Shown here: in pieces, positions 6,308 through 8,174 of the stretch | Position numbering within the stretch: position 1 is the first letter of the stretch | Layout of the letters: each line of letters starts with the position of its first letter | DNA from: Actinomycetes bacterium | GTDB lineage: Bacteria; Actinomycetota; CADDZG01; JAHWKV01 | Assembly: GCA_029263035.1 (NCBI GenBank) | Contig: JAJCYF010000059.1 | Span: 1-8,174, forward strand | Length of the DNA stretch: 8,174 nucleotides | Direction: 5' to 3' | Notes under the pieces: model-generated | The model's database searches: none | Told to the model about the DNA's origin: nothing | The model's input: only the letters and a program-made list of their open reading frames with translations | Made by a program: the position numbers and the translations under genes

Positions 6308-6330
6308 ACGTTCACATTACTACGTATGAC
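6303..6330 (-). promoter_or_regulatory. Perfect inverted repeat, probable autoregulatory operator of the MazEF2-like module
   Basis: GTCATACGT (6303-6311) and ACGTATGAC (6322-6330) are perfect nine-base inverted arms around a ten-base spacer. The repeat covers the antitoxin start codon at 6307 and a TAATGT -10-like hexamer (6319-6314 on the minus strand). A bound ribbon-helix-helix protein would therefore block transcription start directly. As RNA the arms could also pair, but the position fits a DNA operator better. Confidence 0.65.
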
Positions 6331-6387
6331 GCCGCCTTGCGTGAATTGACAAGCTTGGACCCCTACTTAGAAATCCACGAAGAACCG

Positions 6388-7842
6388 TTAGGGCAGGCAC
6401 TCCGCTGCCGGGTCCGGGGGAGGGGGCGGGGCGGCTTCCGGCGCCGCCGGTGCCGACCGGATGCCGCCGAAGCTGCGGCCGGTGACCAGGACCACATCGC
6501 TTCCTTCAACGGAGTCGTCGGCCTGGACCTCGGTGGCTCCGGTCACGTAGGACTGAAGCAGGGCGGCCTTGCCCTCGGCGCCCGGCTTGTGGCGGATCAG
6601 GCTGTTGGCCCGGGCGGCGGCGTCGCTGGTTCCGGCCCCCACGAACCCAACCTGACCAAGGTCGGTGAGAGCGCCTCCCGCCTCGCCCGGCCGGCCCGAT
6701 CCGTTAAGAACCTGCACGGTTACGTCGCCCGGCGACAGCGCTTCCGCCGGCGGCTCCTCCACCTTGGGCGGGGGGTTGAGGAAGATGTTGAACATCTGAG
6801 AGGCCTCCGGCTCCCTGAGTCTTAGGACCGACGAGCCGCCCACCCGGGCTCCCACGGTCGGAACGGTCATCATCTCGATGCCGCCGTCGCCCAGGGAGCG
6901 AAAGCTCAGGCCCAGCCGGACCAGGTCCATGGTCCCCATACCCTCATCCAGGACGACGTTGGTAACGAAGCTGTCCAGCAGTTCGTTGGCCGTAAACGGG
7001 TTGCGCACCCCGGCCGAGATCGCCTTTTTGATCATCCGGCGGATGAAGTCCTGCTGGCGGCCGATGCGCCCGAAGTCGCTGGTGGGGTCGGTCCGCCACC
7101 GGCCGTCCTCCATGAACTCGTAGTGACGGCTGCGCACGTAGGCCAGACCCTGGCGGCCGTCCAGGTGGATGCAGCCCGCCGTGGGGACGTCCAGCTCGGC
7201 CAGGATGTCCCGGGCGGGGGCGGGGAAGTACATGTTCATGCCGCCGATAGCGTCGACGATGCCCCGGAAGCCGTCGAAGTTGACCTCGACGTAGTGGTCG
7301 ATGGGTATTCCCAAAGCGGCGGTGATCGTCTGAATCAGCCGATCCGGTCCGCCGGCGTAGGCGGTGTTGATGCGGTTGCTTTTGCCGGTGCCGGCAATCG
7401 GCAGGTAGAGATCGCGGGGGATGGACAGCACCGAGGCCTGGCCGCTTCTCGGGTCGACCCGCAGCAGCATGATGGCATCGCTGCGCTGCCCGGAGATGGA
7501 GCCGAAGCTCTCCTGTCCCGGCTCCAGCCCGGTCCGGCTGTCCGAGCCCACCAGCAGCACGGTCATCGGCCCCCCGGAGGCGGCGGTAAGGCCGGCAGGC
7601 GCAACCCGCCTCACGTCTTCCAGCCTCGACTGCAGATACAGGCCCCCGGCGGCGATGGCGACGATAACAACCACCAACAGCAGGCTGACCCCGATTGCCA
7701 GCCGGCGACCCCAGGAGCGACGGCGCCTGTACGGCGGCGGCGGGGGAGGAGGCTCCCAGGGGTACTGGTCCGGCCGGTCCGGGTACAGGACTGCAGTTTG
7801 GTCCAGCCGGGGATCGCGGGGCTCGTAGGGCGGATACGTCAC
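6388..7842 (-). CDS. LytR-CpsA-Psr (LCP) family cell-wall glycopolymer transferase
   Basis: LCP enzymes attach undecaprenyl-pyrophosphate-linked glycopolymers such as teichoic acid, arabinogalactan or capsule to peptidoglycan on the outer face of the membrane. The 484-residue product has a proline- and tyrosine-rich cytoplasmic tail (1-38, with seven prolines in a row), a basic patch (39-47) and one helix (about 48-70). The LCP domain follows (about 92-275): LLVGSDSRTG (96-105), RSDAIMLLRVDP (120-131), SIPRDLYLP (140-148), NRINTAY (156-162) and DFGRIGRQQDFIRR (256-269), which contain the conserved Asp and Arg residues that bind pyrophosphate and metal. A LytR C-terminal domain follows (about 372-455, starting VTVQVLNGSG), then a proline-rich tail ending ECLP. 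The start is GTG; an in-frame stop lies three codons upstream, so no longer form exists. GGGGGA lies 12 bases upstream. The glycopolymer substrate is unknown. Confidence 0.93.
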   Translation of the reverse strand: MTYPPYEPRDPRLDQTAVLYPDRPDQYPWEPPPPPPPYRRRRSWGRRLAIGVSLLLVVVIVAIAAGGLYLQSRLEDVRRVAPAGLTAASGGPMTVLLVGSDSRTGLEPGQESFGSISGQRSDAIMLLRVDPRSGQASVLSIPRDLYLPIAGTGKSNRINTAYAGGPDRLIQTITAALGIPIDHYVEVNFDGFRGIVDAIGGMNMYFPAPARDILAELDVPTAGCIHLDGRQGLAYVRSRHYEFMEDGRWRTDPTSDFGRIGRQQDFIRRMIKKAISAGVRNPFTANELLDSFVTNVVLDEGMGTMDLVRLGLSFRSLGDGGIEMMTVPTVGARVGGSSVLRLREPEASQMFNIFLNPPPKVEEPPAEALSPGDVTVQVLNGSGRPGEAGGALTDLGQVGFVGAGTSDAAARANSLIRHKPGAEGKAALLQSYVTGATEVQADDSVEGSDVVLVTGRSFGGIRSAPAAPEAAPPPPPDPAAECLP

Positions 7843-7897
7843 GGGGCTTCAGTGTCCCCCGGATTGCGTTCAAACGCCATCAGCCCGGGATGAAGTG

Positions 7898-7933
7898 GGC
7901 CCGGGCCGTCGAAACCCTCCGGCGGCCCGGGCC
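7898..7933 (-). terminator. Strong GC hairpin, possible terminator between the microprotein gene and the LCP gene
   Basis: GGCCCGGGCCG (7898-7908) and CGGCCCGGGCC (7923-7933) pair over 11 bases around a 14-base loop. The stem can gain further pairs at 7909-7910 with 7921-7922. It lies 14 bases after the microprotein stop and 55 bases before the LCP start on the minus strand. No T-run follows, so termination is only a suggestion; it could instead be a leader structure of the LCP mRNA. Confidence 0.4.
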
Positions 7934-7947
7934 GGTTGAGCGCCCGG

Positions 7948-8019
7948 CTACCCCAGGGCCCGAAGGATGAAAAGAATGACGACGATGGCGCCGATCACCA
8001 TGAGTATGGTGCGAAGCAT
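7948..8019 (-). CDS. 23-residue hydrophobic single-helix microprotein
   Basis: A 24-codon frame starts at ATG 8019 and ends at TAG 7948. It encodes MLRTILMVIGAIVVILFILR followed by ALG. This is one membrane helix framed by arginines at positions 3 and 20, so both ends could anchor at membrane faces. The support for translation is strong: AAAGGGGGA ends about five bases before the ATG, the best ribosome binding site in the window, and a TATGAT -10-like hexamer lies about 27 bases upstream. I do not recognise a family and propose no function. It precedes the LCP gene on the same strand, with a GC hairpin between them. It is too short for most gene callers. A chance frame is possible, but the signals and the neat hydrophobic pattern make that less likely. 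Confidence 0.6.
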   Translation of the reverse strand: MLRTILMVIGAIVVILFILRALG

Positions 8020-8046
8020 TGCTTCCCCCTTTGCCGGTGAAGGCTC

Positions 8047-8052
8047 ATCATA
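8047..8052 (-). promoter_or_regulatory. Candidate -10 element for the microprotein gene
   Basis: TATGAT on the minus strand matches the consensus TATAAT in five of six positions. It would place transcription start near 8040 and leave a leader of about 20 bases containing the AAAGGGGGA ribosome binding site. No convincing -35 hexamer lies 16-18 bases upstream, so this is tentative. Confidence 0.35.
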
Positions 8053-8091
8053 CGCCCGGGTTTTACGGCCGGACGGCGCGTGTCTCCCGGC

Positions 8092-8174
8092 TCAGGCCGG
8101 GTAGTCCCGGCCCTTGAGGGCAACCCCTATCACCGACGCAATCAGCACTATGGCCCCCGGTGCGGCCAGCCACG
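8092..8174 (-). CDS. C-terminal end of an unidentified membrane-type protein (runs off the right edge)
   Basis: The minus-strand frame entering at the right edge gives 26 residues, WLAAPGAIVLIASVIGVALK then GRDYPA, before a TGA at 8094-8092. The pattern is a hydrophobic helix followed by a short charged tail, consistent with the end of a membrane protein, and codons mostly end in G or C as in neighbouring genes. The start and most of the protein are outside the window, so I cannot name the family. The stop lies 72 bases before the microprotein ATG. Confidence 0.5.
   Translation of the reverse strand, partial: WLAAPGAIVLIASVIGVALKGRDYPA

Noticed and set aside
6301..6825. Plus-strand open frame starting with a protein-like segment
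   Set aside because: It starts inside the antitoxin operator on a TTG without a ribosome binding site, and from 6388 it is antisense to the LCP gene with a degenerate Gly/Arg composition.
6944..7893. Long open frames overlapping the LCP gene (minus 6944-7873, plus 7123-7893)
   Set aside because: Both are shadows in other frames of the LCP coding region, with compositions dominated by Arg, Gly and Pro or Val and Gly.

Overview
The window is GC-rich chromosomal DNA. It carries a ctaE-qcrC-qcrA-qcrB cluster, the layout of the cytochrome bcc-aa3 supercomplex of Actinomycetota. A LytR-CpsA-Psr cell-wall enzyme with a LytR C-terminal domain and two MazEF modules of mycobacterial type point the same way. 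The organism is therefore most likely an actinobacterium. The compact QcrA, QcrB and QcrC suggest a lineage outside the mycobacteria, but I cannot place it further.

Layout. Positions 1-1131 (minus strand) hold the N-terminal 377 codons of a SWIM zinc-finger protein, probably a SNF2-family ATPase that continues beyond the window. Divergent from it, 1263-4766 (plus strand) is a tightly overlapping respiratory operon: oxidase subunit III, diheme cytochrome c, Rieske protein and cytochrome b. Each stop codon overlaps the next start. A hairpin with a short T-run at 4888-4915 probably ends this operon. From 4944 to the right edge every gene is on the minus strand, convergent with the operon. In transcription order from the right these are: the C-terminal end of an unidentified membrane-type protein (8092-8174), a 23-residue hydrophobic microprotein with a strong ribosome binding site (7948-8019), the LCP enzyme (6388-7842), a MazEF2-like pair (5761-6307) and a MazEF9-like pair (4944-5503).

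How the parts work together. The qcr/cta products carry electrons from menaquinol through the Rieske centre, the b hemes and the diheme cytochrome c to the aa3 oxidase; subunits I and II of the oxidase are not in the window. The LCP protein should transfer undecaprenyl-linked glycopolymers to peptidoglycan. The two toxin-antitoxin pairs are unrelated to these jobs and look like accessory genes sitting between two core loci. Each antitoxin start lies at or inside inverted-repeat DNA with a TAnnnT -10-like hexamer 6-7 bases before the ATG. This suggests autorepressed, leaderless transcription.

The 257 bases between the two modules (5504-5760) contain the first module's presumed operator and otherwise nothing I can name. 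I saw no tRNA, rRNA, CRISPR array, transposase or insertion sequence.
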